64,000 nucleotides of DNA from JBMNGW01 sp050950025. Its GTDB lineage: Bacteria > Spirochaetota > Spirochaetia > Sphaerochaetales > Sphaerochaetaceae. Positions 45,434-55,649 of this stretch are shown piece by piece (the stretch's first letter is position 1; every line of letters starts with the position of its first letter). The stretch is from NCBI GenBank assembly GCA_050950025.1, contig JBMNGW010000016.1, forward strand, positions 62,001 to 126,000, in the 5' to 3' direction. Under the pieces are notes generated by a model. It was not told where the DNA came from, made no database searches, and saw only the letters and a list, made by a program, of their open reading frames with translations. The translations under genes were made by a program, and so were the position numbers.

Positions 45434-46693
45434 TTAGAAACCGAGCATGCTCAACGGTGGAAGAGCCTTCTCTCCGCCAAAGTATCCTTCGACTGAGAAG
45501 ACGTCAAACTTGTTGACAGCCTTGGAGTCTGGCTTACCTTTAACCACGAACACGAGGTAGTCGCCTACCAGCTGGTGGTCTTCACGGAAAGCGCTGGGGC
45601 CTTTAACCGTGTCAAAGGTTTTCGAGCCGATGACTTTAGAAACTGCCTCCACATCGAATGTTCCGGCTTCTTCTACGGCGCTAAGAATCATCTGAGCTGC
45701 GGTATAGGCAATTGTACCATACGCATCAGGTGCTTCATTAAACATAGCCATATGAGCGTCGGTGTACGCTTTGGCCTTTGCTGCCAGTTCTGCATTCTCG
45801 AAGCCTTCAAGGTTCCAGTAGTAGTAGCTCAGCCCATACAGGGATTCACGTGCTCCACTGGGAATGCCCATTCCGACAACGTTTGTGATAAAGGCGTTGA
45901 ACGGGATAGTGACATTATACAGACCCATGTCGTAAGCCTGTTTGAACAGGGCAATTGCATCACCGCTGAACATAGAGGCCAAGAAGACATCGGGCTTCAT
46001 CCGAATTGCTTCGTTAATAGCTGCCGAGAAGTCGACGTTACCTGCAGGATACTCAGCTTTGCCAATAACTCGGCCGCCAAATTCCTTCAGAGCTGCATCA
46101 AGACCCTGCTTCATAACGATTCCCCAAGAGTCGGTTCTCTCTACCCAGTAGATTGTATCTGCTTTCAGCTGGTTTCTGATAACCGAACCTGCTAAGTAGC
46201 CGATGCTCCACGGAGTGAAGGCGACGGAGAACGTTCCGGTGGCAGAGTTGCCTTTCTCAAATGTTTCGAGAGCCGGTACTGCTGAAGAAAGGTACGGAAT
46301 GGGGTCTTCAAACGACTGCTCATTAATCAGACCGGCCATCGGGTTCCATACGGCTCCGACAATGGCATCAATCTTGGCATCTCTGAGCTCTCTTAGACGG
46401 CGAGCGCCGACATCAAGCTTCATTTCGTCGTCTTTTTGCAAGACCGATACTTTCACTTTCCCCCACGGCATGTCCAAGCCGCCCCTTTTGTTGACTTCAT
46501 CAACAGCGAGCAACACACCCATTCTTTGGGTTTCTGCAACAGGAGCAAACTGACCGCTAAAAGAAGTCATAAAGCCAAGCTTATATTCGCTTGGATTTGC
46601 CTTCGCTGCCTGACCTTGCGCCCACACAGGTGTAATCATTGCCAGCATCACGATAAAGAATGCAGCAAATTTGATTACCTTCTTTGTTGACAT
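45434..46693 (-). CDS. Branched-chain amino acid-type ABC substrate-binding protein (LivK family)
   Basis: ~419 aa from ATG 46693, fixed by TAGGAGG eight bases upstream. Signal peptide M-S-T-K-K-V-I-K-F-A-A-F-F with cleavage near V-W-A-Q-G. Type I periplasmic fold: L-G-F-M-T-S-F-S-G-Q-F-A-P, D-E-V-N-K-R-G-G-L, I-V-G-A-V-W-N-P (binding loop), Y-P-A-G-N-V-D-F-S. Receptor of the liv importer; the W-N-P loop differs from the usual G-x-x-S-S-x of amino acid binders, hinting at another ligand. First gene of the operon. Confidence 0.92.
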   Translation of the reverse strand: MSTKKVIKFAAFFIVMLAMITPVWAQGQAAKANPSEYKLGFMTSFSGQFAPVAETQRMGVLLAVDEVNKRGGLDMPWGKVKVSVLQKDDEMKLDVGARRLRELRDAKIDAIVGAVWNPMAGLINEQSFEDPIPYLSSAVPALETFEKGNSATGTFSVAFTPWSIGYLAGSVIRNQLKADTIYWVERTDSWGIVMKQGLDAALKEFGGRVIGKAEYPAGNVDFSAAINEAIRMKPDVFLASMFSGDAIALFKQAYDMGLYNVTIPFNAFITNVVGMGIPSGARESLYGLSYYYWNLEGFENAELAAKAKAYTDAHMAMFNEAPDAYGTIAYTAAQMILSAVEEAGTFDVEAVSKVIGSKTFDTVKGPSAFREDHQLVGDYLVFVVKGKPDSKAVNKFDVFSVEGYFGGEKALPPLSMLGF

Positions 46694-46784
46694 AAAGCTA
46701 CCTCCTAAAGATTTTATGTCGATGCGAAACCACTTCAAAACCATACGGTTCCATATGTAGTTCGCCTAACACACAATGTACGAT

Positions 46785-46824
46785 TGTATTACAGCGATTA
46801 TATCATAGTGAACTACTATGTCAA
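46785..46824 (-). promoter_or_regulatory. liv operon promoter with two overlapping palindromes
   Basis: (-) strand TTGACA (46824-46819), 16-bp spacer, TATAAT (46802-46797). A perfect inverted repeat CATAGT-N5-ACTATG (46804-46820) fills the spacer. A second palindrome TGTA-T-TACA (46785-46793) covers the predicted start of transcription (~46790) and matches the site at 52499-52505. Leader ~97 nt. Confidence 0.8.
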
Positions 46825-47146
46825 TAAAAAATTGAATTTTTTTTCACAGTTTTTCTATCTCTTTTTCAGCATGTGTTTTACTACAGCCACCTCATCTTTT
46901 TACACAGTTTAGTCGTACATTTCTCGGAAATTCACGATTTTTATCAGTCCTATTTCCCTAGGACAATCTGAAATAAAGACTATCATACATTCTCATTTTT
47001 TCAAGTTATTTATACATAAGCACCTATTCATACGATAGTTTTTTTCTCAATCGGCATCAGACAAATAGGTGTTTTGTCACCCTGATTAGGAGAATCAACA
47101 TGCGCCAAATCATCTAAATTTCAGGCGGTAAGCACAAGATTTTAGT
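46825..47146. other. Intergenic region, no gene found
   Basis: About 320 AT-rich bases upstream of the liv promoter and downstream of the copy B terminator. No ORF, repeat or convincing regulatory site was identified. Confidence 0.5.
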
Positions 47147-47193
47147 AAAAAAACCGGAACAGCAACAACGATCTATTTTGTGCTTGTTCCGGT
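47147..47193 (-). terminator. Rho-independent terminator of the copy B cassette
   Basis: Read on the (-) strand: ACCGGAACA ... TGTTCCGGT, a 9-bp perfect stem extended by partial pairing inside, then TTTTTTT (47153-47147). It starts 20 bases after the SDR stop. Copy A lacks this; there transcription continues into the hydroxyacid dehydrogenase. Confidence 0.85.
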
Positions 47194-47212
47194 CATTAGG
47201 TAAGAAATAGGT

Positions 47213-47983
47213 TTAATGCAGGTATCTGCCACCGCTGACATCCAAGTTGATGCCGCTGATGTAAGAAGCTTCATCGGAAGCCAAAAAGACCACCGCTGCT
47301 GCTATCTCGGCCGGGGTACTTAACCGCCGTAACGGGATGTTCTTAAGCGTCTGATCTCGTTCCTGCTGATCTTTGTCTTCCCACAACCCTTTAACTCGAT
47401 CCCCTGTCATTGTCACCGTAGGAGCAACTCCAGTCACCCGAATCCCTTTTGGACCCCAATCATAGGCCAACTGACGAGTCAAACCTTCTACCCCAGCTTT
47501 AGCGGCCGTGTACTGCACTCCGGCTAAGCTCGCTCGGTAGTGAGCGGCCAATGCACTGATGTTCACTATCGCACCTTTACCCTGCTCTGCCATAATGGGT
47601 ATCGCATGCTGACAGCAGAAAAATGCTCCCTTCAAATTCACGTTCACTACCAAGTCCCAGTGCTTCTCTTCTATCTCATCAAGCTTGTAAGGGGTGTTCA
47701 ACGCTCCACCGGCATTGTTAACCAGGATGTCTATGCTCCCCAGCTCACTTTTAACAGCATCCATCACTGCCTTGACTTTGGAACTGTTAGTTACATCCAT
47801 CACATGTCCCACTGCCGGATACCCAAGATCCTTAAGCTCTGAAACGGCTTTCTCTATCTGGGCTTGGTTCACATCGGTTATCACCAATTGTGCTCCCTCA
47901 GCTCCCAAGGCTTTAGCTATCGCCAACCCCATCCCCTGGGCGGAGCCGGTGACTATCGCTACCCTTTTCTCTAATCTTCTCAT
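47213..47983 (-). CDS. SDR family oxidoreductase, copy B
   Basis: 256 aa, the same protein as copy A; nucleotide changes are silent (for example near 47438) and the stop is TAA instead of TAG. This is the only gene of copy B with no extra base. It ends the cassette operon just before a strong terminator. Confidence 0.92.
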   Translation of the reverse strand: MRRLEKRVAIVTGSAQGMGLAIAKALGAEGAQLVITDVNQAQIEKAVSELKDLGYPAVGHVMDVTNSSKVKAVMDAVKSELGSIDILVNNAGGALNTPYKLDEIEEKHWDLVVNVNLKGAFFCCQHAIPIMAEQGKGAIVNISALAAHYRASLAGVQYTAAKAGVEGLTRQLAYDWGPKGIRVTGVAPTVTMTGDRVKGLWEDKDQQERDQTLKNIPLRRLSTPAEIAAAVVFLASDEASYISGINLDVSGGRYLH

Positions 47984-48065
47984 CTCGTTTCCCCTTCATG
48001 CACAACATTGCCCCGTGCTCTTGGGCACAGGGCAATAAGTAACTTCTTTCGTCAAGGACGCTTCA

Positions 48066-48999
48066 TTAGGCACGGTTGGTGAAGTGGCGCTTCGAAAGAT
48101 CTACTTTCACGTCCATCTTCTTCACTTCCTCTACCAAAGCGGCCAACGCACTGGGCGGCAACTTCAAAGTATTTCTCGCCCTTCCTCTTTCGCCGAGCGA
48201 AGGGGGTTACCAATCGTGGCGGTGTCAGAGTACTCATGGTGCTCCATCGGCACCCACATGCTCTCAGCTCCCATGAATGTCACAAAACCAGATCCATCAT
48301 GCTTGCTGAACTTATCGCCCATAAAGCGCGGGGCATGGGTGCGGTCCTGACGGGCACGGCCCATTGCAATCGAACTCGGGCAATAGGCCCAAGCGGTGCT
48401 GGTCTCAAGCTCTCCTGCATGCCAGCCCGGAGTCTCTACTTTCGGTCCTTCCATGATGTCTTCTACAATGCTGAAGGTTCTTTCGGTGGGGGGTCTTGTA
48501 CCAACCAACAAATGCGCCAGTCTCATAGCGAATCTTGCGCCGAATGTCGTCAACTACTTTCGAGTTACTTCCATGGTGGGTGACGAAAATCATCTTGTTG
48601 TAACCATGGTAAAATAAGGCTCATTGCCAAATCATACACTACCGAGCGGTAGGTGTTGCCGCTGAAAGTCAGCGTACCGGGTTCCTTTGAACACTTCACC
48701 CATGTGGTGCGGCGAATACCCTACGGGAATCAACGGGGTGTACAGCGTATCGCAAAGCGGGGCTGCCTGCTCGATTACTCCCATCGCGGTGAAAACTATC
48801 TGTCCCTAAAGGGACAATGGTCGCCGTGCTTCTCTGTCGATCCCATCGATACAATAATCGTATCGTTAGTCGCCAAGTGCTTCGCTACATCAGTAAAACC
48901 AAGCTCGCTCAAATTGTAGGACTTCGCTCACTCCATCCCTTCAAACTTCTTAATTGCTGCTTGCTCTTCTGCTGCGGTCATTTCACGCTTCTCTTTCAT
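48066..48999 (-). pseudogene. Creatininase-family amidohydrolase, copy B (multiple +1 frameshifts)
   Basis: Aligned base by base with copy A it carries seven extra single bases (934 vs 927 nt), near 48150, 48185, 48490, 48612, 48680, 48795 and 48810, mostly lengthening short runs of one base, plus a few substitutions. Active-site segments (G-D-H-C-P-L-G, W-H-A-G-E-L-E-T-S) survive in the pieces. Either inactive or an artefact of low-quality sequence. Confidence 0.85.
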
Positions 49000-49072
49000 G
49001 CGTTCCTCCTAAATACATATTTTTTCATTATTCGTTTACTAAATGCTGCCTATAAGACAGCTCTACACTAAC

Positions 49073-49983
49073 CTAATTAAAAAATCCACTGCTTCGACAA
49101 GTCGGCTTCCAAGCTCTTCTTCTCTTCTGCACTTAATCCACTCATCGGCCGACGCGGTACGCCTCCGGCAAACCCGGCATAATCCATGGCAAACTTCACC
49201 CCAGCTACTCCATACTGACCGCTGACTTTCTTATTCAAATCTACCAAGCGAGTGTTCAGCTCTGCTGCCTCGGCTTTCTTACCTTCTGTGTACAAGCGGT
49301 AAAAATCTCCGCACGCTTGGGGAATGACGTTCGCCAATGAAAGCACGCCGCCACTTGCCAACCGGCTTCCAGTAAATCATCGCACATACCCAGCACTGCC
49401 AGCTAACACACTAAAATCATCCCGGTCATAGGCACAGTTCGCTTTCCAGCTCTCACGTCCACTGTCTATTATTCCTGCTACATTCGCATGAGCACTTACC
49501 GCTTCTACAACAGCAGTGCTTATTTACCAACCCAGCTGCTACTGAAGGATTGTTGTATAACACTACCGGAATCGGCGAAGCATCGGCTACTTCCAAGATA
49601 TGCGAAATCAACGCGGCATCGGTCATCTTCTTAACAAAAAAATTGGGCATAAGCAAACTTACACTGCTTACCCCAATTTTCTGCTGCCTGCTTGGTTAAT
49701 CGAATCGTCTCTCGGGTACTTTCTACTCCCGTTCCTGCCATCACTACCATCTCAGAGCAGGCACTGCTAACCGCCAAGCTCAAGAACCTTCACACGCTCC
49801 GCTTCACTAAGGGTCTTAAACTCTCCGTTCGTCCCAAGAATAAAGTAGCCTTTGATTCCACTGCCGTTCATCTTCTCGATGTTCTTCTTATATCCAGCAT
49901 AATCTACTTCATCATTAACAAACGGTTGTGCACATCGGAGCATACACCCCTCTAAGCAACTCTTTTATGGTCTCTTGGTTCAT
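49073..49983 (-). pseudogene. DapA-family aldolase/lyase, copy B (multiple frameshifts)
   Basis: Seven extra single bases relative to copy A (911 vs 904 nt), for example near 49093, 49358, 49364, 49381, 49524, 49679 and 49925. It also shares copy A's frame break near the segment encoding V-L-E-L. Tyr and Lys motifs are recognisable in the pieces. It directly follows the UPF0261 gene, with GAGGAG as SD before ATG 49983. Confidence 0.85.
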
Positions 49984-49994
49984 ATAATCTCCTC

Positions 49995-51234
49995 TTACCC
50001 TATAGATGCGAATAATTTTTCTTACTGCTTTATCGACAAACTCATTGTCGTTGATATGCAGGTCATACTCTGTGTACTCAATACGTGGCAACAAATGCTT
50101 TTTAAAAGAAGCAATGAAAGCTGCATTGCCCTCTGGATCCCAGTGCTCGCGTCCTTCGGTATCGGGGAAAGAGAATCCTTTAAGCGGTACCATTACCGAC
50201 ACATCTCCTGTTGACTTGTTGATTTCTCTCTGCGGCAATTCTGCCAACTTCAGTCAGCTCTTCTGCAGTTCAATCGCACTGAACGTTAGCATTGGGTTGT
50301 GCACTAAGTGCTTGCGCTCTTTTTTCAACTTCTCATCCAAAGAAGCAAGCGGTCCCAAAACTGCGTAGTTGACGCTCCCGGGGGCTATGACTTGAGGAAC
50401 TGCCAATCGTGCGGCTGCTTCAAGACGTCCTTCACGAATTGATCCGTGTAACCCCCCGTAGTAGCGATCTCCGATTTCATGCATGTTCAAATCAAGTACG
50501 CCAACAAAGCGTCCCTCTTCAATCATCTCTTCCATGGCAATGCCACCAGTCCCGTTTTGATGAAAAGCCCACAAACTCGTAACCGGCTGCCTCTATTAGG
50601 CTTTTGGCTCGCATGGCTCCTGGGGTGGTGGTCCCAAGCATCGATACTCCGATGGCTCCTTTAGTAACCTGCGTATCTGCTTTGGTTTTCTGAGCCTGTT
50701 TGACCATGGCACAGATGCCGGCAGCAGCAACTGTCAAAGACACTGCGAGTTACGAAATTGATACCTAAAATATCGGCAACCGAATGCATCATAATGATGT
50801 CTTTGGTTCCCACAAACGGGCCAAAAGTGGCCGTTCCCGAAGCTTACGGTAGTAACCATGAATTTAGGCACACCAAATGGAAGGGTCCGCATTGCAGCAG
50901 TGCTGATAGCGGTCCCCTGTGCTCCGCCTAGACCCAAAACAGCATCAATTTTCCCCTCATCAAAGAGGCGCTTAGTCATCTTCTCTGTTCCGGCAATGAT
51001 GGTATCGATGCATTCGCCCTTATTTTTAGTGCGGTACAGTTCCTTAGCATCAATGCCGAGCTGCTTCTTGAACAATTTGATCGGCAGTGATGTCAACCTC
51101 CCCGTCAAAGGGGAGGAACATCCCGGTGTTCATAATTAATGTATCAACTCCATTGCGAAGCAACTTGATCGCGGGCATAGTAAGCCTCTTCACTTTTTGT
51201 ATCCATGGTTGCAATGATTAGTATCTGTCGGCAT
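49995..51234 (-). pseudogene. Tm-1-like ATP-binding / UPF0261 family protein (frameshifted)
   Basis: Pieces in several frames assemble to ~400 aa: I-I-A-T-M-D-T-K-S-E-E-A-Y-Y (N-terminus), L-I-M-N-T-G-M ... D-G-E-V-D-I-T-A, G-L-G-G-A-Q-G-T-A, F-H-Q-N-G-T-G-G-I-A-M-E-E-M, G-V-L-D-L-N-M-H-E, and C-terminal P-L-K-G-F-S. UPF0261 proteins have an N-terminal Tm-1-like ATP-binding half and accompany TIM-barrel partners in carbon catabolism; the reaction is not established. Present only in copy B. Start ATG 51234; end near TAA 49995 after correcting the frame. Confidence 0.8.
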
Positions 51235-51237
51235 GCC

Positions 51238-52298
51238 TACTCCTGCGGGTTTTGAAATAACTTTAATAGCTCCGTCAATTCGTTCATTGAACGTCTTGAA
51301 GGGCCAAATCAATCTGATCTATGGGAAAGGTGTGAGTAATCAAGGGCTTTAAGTCCACCATGCCTTTATTCAGCATCGCTACCGCTCGACCCCACATTGG
51401 CCCATCCCTCTCCACGGACGGTGTAAATATACTTATTGTTCAATGCCAAATCTTCAAAATCTGCAGCTATCGGTACATGCGAAAAGCCTAACAGCAGAAT
51501 CTTTCCCATCCGCTTACTTGCCTTAATAGCTAAAGACATGCCACTTTCACTGCCGCTAGACTCTATCACATAATCACAGCCTATCCCATTGGTCTCATCC
51601 ATGATCACTTCATACGGGTCCTGCTCTGTTGTATCTATAATGATATCTGCTCCAGTCTGCTTGGCTATCTCCAAGCGACTTTTGCGTGTCCCTAGCAAAA
51701 AGACTTTCTCCGCTCCAAGTGCTTTTTGCGGCCTTGCACTGAGCTTAATCCCAACGGTCCAGGTCCTAATTATAACGACATTCTGACCGGCTATAAAGCC
51801 TCCCAAGGTCTCTATCCCATACAACACACACCCAAGGTTCGTTGCCAAAGAGGCTTCTTCCATACTCACGCTATCGGCTATCTTGTGTACCGTATTGATG
51901 TGGTTAATCGCATATTGCGCATTGCCACCTTTAGTCGTAAATCCATTGGCCCGGTGCCCTTTGGCTCGATTACCATAGTTCAAGCAGGCCACATAATCGC
52001 CTAAGCGACAGTTGCGACACCTTCCACAGCCGCCGTGGGCTTCTACCGTTACTCGGTCCCCTATGGCAAACTCATCAACTGTTGATCCTAGGCCGACTAC
52101 CGTCCCAGCATACTCATGACCAATAATGTGTTCGCCATACGGTAGCTGTCCGGGCATCGGTTTATGAATCAAAGAGACATCTGTACCACATAAGGCACAA
52201 GAATCCACTTTGATTAACACATCAGCTTCTCCAGGGGACGGTACGTCCACCATCTGTATCTCAAGCTGATCAGGGCCAACTAAAACTACAGCTTTCAT
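51238..52298 (-). pseudogene. Zinc-dependent alcohol dehydrogenase (MDR), copy B (frameshifted)
   Basis: Five extra bases compared with copy A: near 51249, 51302, 51392, and two in GCTTTTTGCGGCC around 51725-51735, which spoil the Rossmann loop G-P-G-P-L-G. Stop TAG at 51238 instead of TAA. The long open frame 52367-51366 survives because compensating shifts keep it open, but the 200s region and the C-terminus are out of register. Confidence 0.85.
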
Positions 52299-52451
52299 CT
52301 TCTCAGGTATCGTCAATTCAAGCCTCCCCTTTTGTGCAATCCTTAACAGAACATTGTAGGACTGCATGACAATCTAAATCTACCAACAACTCCTATTTGT
52401 TGTCAATCTGCCCAAGCAAACCAACCACTTCTGCGGCACCGCTTTTAGCAT

Positions 52452-52509
52452 TTGACAAGATAGCGATTACAGCATAGAATCCTATCAGACGTTTTACTGT
52501 ATTACAGTA
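52452..52509 (+). promoter_or_regulatory. Rightward sigma-70 promoter with palindromic operator
   Basis: TTGACA (52452-52457), 17-bp spacer, TAGAAT (52475-52480); start of transcription ~52487. TACTGTA-T-TACAGTA (52495-52509) is a perfect 15-bp palindrome just downstream, a roadblock position. Its core TGTATTACA is identical to the site at the liv promoter. GntR-type repressors bind palindromes of this kind, but no such gene is in the window. Confidence 0.75.
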
Positions 52510-52654
52510 TAACATTAAAGCCGTGGGATTGCATGTTTAATTTTTTGCTTTCTGCGGTTTGATGGCCGGTATGAATGGAGCTTCCACAGTTGGTCAGCAC
52601 CGGAAAACGATGTTTATAACAATTGCCTTTGGGGCAAAGGAAGAGGAGAAAGCA

Positions 52655-53731
52655 ATGGATATTCCCAAGAAGATGAGAGCAGCAGTGCTCTACGGTTTAG
52701 AAGATATCAGGGTTGTTGAGCGAGATGTTCCCGTTCCTGCAGAGTATGAGGTTCTCATTAAAGTTGAGTCCTGCGGAGTCTGCGGTGGGGATGTAAAAAT
52801 CATTTCTCGCGGAATTCCCAACATGCCTCCATTCGGCGAATTCATCATTGGCCATGAATACTCGGGAGTTATTGTTTAAAAAACACCCCTCCGTACATGA
52901 GTTCGAAATTGGCGATCGCGTTACTGTTGAAGTCCATAAAGGGGGTGCGACCGCTGTCAGAACTGCCGCCAGGGCATGTACACTGCCTGTCTTAACTACG
53001 GCAATAAAGAGATGGGTCACAGAGCTAACGGTTTTACCACTAACGGTGGTTTTGCCGAGTATGTTGTCAACCATGTCAACACGCTGACAAAAATGCCCGA
53101 TAATATCACCTTCGACCAAGCAGCCATCGTCACCACAGCCGGCACACCGTTGTTCGGTATTGAGAAGATGGGCGGCTGGATTGCCGGTTTCTCAGTGGCA
53201 GTCATTGGTCCCGGAGCTATTGGCTTGATGGCCGTCCAAAGTGCTAAAGCCCTTGGTGCCGATAAGGTCATTTTAACTGGAACTCGTGACGATCGCCTTG
53301 AGCTGGGAGCTTCTTTGGGAGCAGACCACATCGTCCAACTCCAAAAAAGAAGACGTTGTAAAGAAAGTAAAAGAGTACACCAACGGCCTAGGAGCCGACC
53401 TTACACTGGTAGCCGCTGGCAGCAGCGAAGCCTTACAGACCGCCATCGAAATCACCCGTCGCGGGTGCTAATATGGTTCTGTTGGCTCACTTTGATGATC
53501 CGATTAACAATGTTGACATCGGAGCAGCTGTTTTCAGAGGCAATGAGTATTTATACAGTGCGAGGAGAAGGAAGCAGCACCGTTAAAAGCGCTTTGTCGC
53601 TGATGCACAGAGGCTTGATTAATGCTGATCCGTTAATTACCCATCACTTCTCCCTCGATGATATCAACGAGGCATTCCGCACCTTCAGGGCGCGTGAAGC
53701 CAACGCACTGAAAGTCATTGTAAAGCCATAG
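52655..53731 (+). pseudogene. Zinc-dependent alcohol dehydrogenase (MDR), third paralogue (frameshifted)
   Basis: ATG 52655 follows GAGGAG; residues M-D-I-P-K-K-M-R-A-A-V-L-Y-G, catalytic C-G-V-C-G-G-D and G-H-E-Y-S-G, structural cluster split by a shift near 52955 (C-x-x-C then C-R-Q-G-M-Y-T-A-C-L), Rossmann G-P-G-A-I-G, C-terminus L-K-V-I-V-K-P. At least four single-base breaks (near 52875, 52955, 53340, 53467). First gene of the rightward operon. Related to but different from the cassette dehydrogenase. Confidence 0.8.
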
Positions 53732-53757
53732 AGGCAAAAACACATTAGGAGGAAATT

Positions 53758-54682
53758 GTGTCTGAATTTTCTATGTATAACAACATGAAAGTCGGAATCG
53801 TACACTTCAAGGCCTTCCCTTCAGTTGTAAACGGGGTAGGACCGGTTGTGGAGACTTTGCGCAAACTGGTTGAGGATGATTTTTGGACCGCTATCGAAGT
53901 CGGTATGGTCAAGGACGTCAAAGCCAGAAACGAGGCTCGCAAGTTGCTCGAAATTTCTCATATGGAAGTTTGCTATGCAACGCAGCCCAAAGTTTTGTCC
54001 AACAAGCTGAATCTCAACTCGTTTGACAAAAAAGAGCGCAACCAAGCTATCAGCTCGGTAAAAAGTGCCGTTGACGAAGCTTACGATTTGACTGCCACTC
54101 GTGTCCGCTTGATTTCAGGCAAGGACCCCGGAGAGGAGAGAAGAGAAGAGGCTAAGGATATTCTTGTCGACTCGATTAGCGAAATCATTGATTATGCTAA
54201 CGAGCAGGGCAAACTGTTCTTCACCCTTAAGATCTTCGACCGCGATATCGACAAATGTTCTTTGATCGGTCACTTCAAAGATGCTGCCGACGTAGCTGAA
54301 AAGCTCTCCAAGCGTTTTGATAACTTCGGTCTGCTAAGCGACCTTTCGCACTTCCCGCTTTTGGGGTGAAGATCCGAAGGACGCCATCCCTCTTATCGAG
54401 AAGTATCCGCTTGATTTCCACATTGGAAACTGTGTGATGAAGGAGCGCAGACATCCGCTGTATGGCGATTTGCAACCGCGCTTCGGCGTTCCCGGCGGAG
54501 AGCTTGACACTGAAGACGTTATCAAGTATTTCCAATTATTGAAGGATCGTAAGCTTATTGGCTCTGGCAAGAAGCCCGTAGTCAGCGCTGAAGTAAGGCC
54601 CCTGCTCGCCGAAGAGTATTCTGAAGCGATTATTGCCAACACCAAGCGCGTCATCAAAGAGGCTTGGGCTGCTGTCAACTAG
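53758..54682 (+). pseudogene. Sugar phosphate isomerase/epimerase-like TIM barrel (one frameshift)
   Basis: ~308 aa from GTG 53758 (AGGAGG SD). Xylose-isomerase-like / AP-endonuclease-2 fold: F-W-T-A-I-E-V-G-M-V, L-K-I-F-D-R, L-L-S-D-L-S-H-F-P-L (metal-binding Asp/His), F-H-I-G-N-C-V, V-V-S-A-E-V-R-P. One extra G in TTGGGGTGAAG near 54364 ends the first frame; the second frame resumes G-E-D-P-K-D-A-I-P. Likely isomerises or epimerises a keto-sugar or sugar-acid intermediate with a divalent metal. Confidence 0.82.
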
Positions 54683-54781
54683 CATTCGCTTTTGCGAAAG
54701 CTACATCATTCACTGCGTGCTGCATCCATCCGCAAGGAGGATGCAGCTTCGTATAAGAAATAACGGAAGGAGGAAAGAAAA

Positions 54782-55166
54782 ATGTCTGAAGATAAGAGAG
54801 ACAAATACATTTTTTACTGTTGATGACATTCCTTGGAAATCGACCCACGGAGGTTCGGTTAAATCAAAGCTCATTTTGGATGAAGACCACGGTGGACCAA
54901 CACGCTTCTCGCTTTTGGTTAACTCAATGAGAGCCGGCTTGAACTGCAAGCACGACACTCCGGGACACTTCCATGAGGAAGAGCACTTTTTGTACGTCAC
55001 CGATGGTACCGGTGGTGTTTCGATTGATGGCGTTGTCTACGAAGTAGAGCCCGGCGATGTTGTCTACATCCCGCCGAAAGCAGTGCACTACATTTTCGCC
55101 GACCCCATTGGGGATATGACCTACTTGGTGCTCTATTCACCCGGCGGGCCTGAAAAGAGTCTTTAA
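54782..55166 (+). CDS. Cupin-domain protein (frameshift near the 5' end)
   Basis: ~128 aa. ATG 54782 follows GGAGGAAAGAAAA, but its frame closes after 13 codons; the true product continues one frame over from R-E-T-N-T-F-F-T-V-D-D. Cupin motif 1 P-G-H-F-H-E-E-E-H-F-L-Y-V and motif 2 P-G-D-V-V-Y-I-P-P-K-A-V-H give the His/His/Glu/His metal set. Small single-domain cupins isomerise sugars or bind ligands; neighbours suggest the former. Confidence 0.82.
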
Positions 55167-55181
55167 GGCAAAGGAGTAGAC

Positions 55182-55592
55182 ATGTCTTCAGAACTATCAG
55201 AGATTAAGGTAAATTTTCTTGGGCGCCGCCAAATCAGTGTTGACTATAGAGGGAATACGATTCTCACCGACCAGCCGGTTAGCGCTGGGGGAGATGGACA
55301 GGCTCCAACAGGCTTCGATTTATACGTCGTCTCTTTGGCTGCTTGTGCCGGCTTTTACGTCCAGCTTTTCTGCTTGAAACGGCAGATTCCACTCGATTCT
55401 GTTTCGATGAGCATGGTGCCAGTATTTGATCCGGAAACCGATTTACTCTCTAATTTTAATCTTGTCGTCAAAACGAATGACCAATTCCCGGAGAAATACA
55501 AAAAGACAATTCACAACTTGATCGATCAATGTTCAGTGAAGAAAAGTCTTGAAAATCCGCCAAAGGTAAACATCGAGCTTGCCGACATGTAA
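55182..55592 (+). CDS. OsmC-family protein
   Basis: 136 aa, intact. OsmC/Ohr fold: N-terminal R-R-Q-I-S-V-D-Y, P-T-G-F-D-L-Y-V-V-S-L-A-A-C-A-G-F-Y-V with the first redox Cys, and the second Cys in I-D-Q-C-S-V-K-K-S-L. Such proteins reduce organic hydroperoxides or, in metabolic operons, act on reactive intermediates. Last gene of the rightward operon, before a strong terminator. Confidence 0.88.
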   Translation: MSSELSEIKVNFLGRRQISVDYRGNTILTDQPVSAGGDGQAPTGFDLYVVSLAACAGFYVQLFCLKRQIPLDSVSMSMVPVFDPETDLLSNFNLVVKTNDQFPEKYKKTIHNLIDQCSVKKSLENPPKVNIELADM

Positions 55593-55603
55593 ATTGTCGC
55601 CTT

Positions 55604-55638
55604 AAAAAACATCCCTTTTTTAGGGATGTTTTTTTTTT
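55604..55638. terminator. Bidirectional rho-independent terminator
   Basis: AAAAAACATCCCT-N5-AGGGATGTTTTTT stem with long T runs reaching 55638 on (+) and A runs (T on the - strand) at 55604-55609. It ends the rightward cupin/OsmC operon and, from the other side, the long leftward RidA/ABC operon. Confidence 0.9.
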
Positions 55639-55649
55639 GCCTTAATCGG

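Larger units (their letters stand above)
47211..52409 (-). repeat. Duplicated catabolic cassette, copy B (with extra UPF0261 gene)
   Basis: Direct repeat of 36941-40874. The SDR part is identical in length with almost no substitutions; the rest has a few substitutions and 20 one-base insertions relative to copy A, no deletions. A ~1.26-kb UPF0261 gene lies between dapA and the alcohol dehydrogenase and is missing in copy A. Ends at the same GTTGTCAATCT as copy A. Confidence 0.95.
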
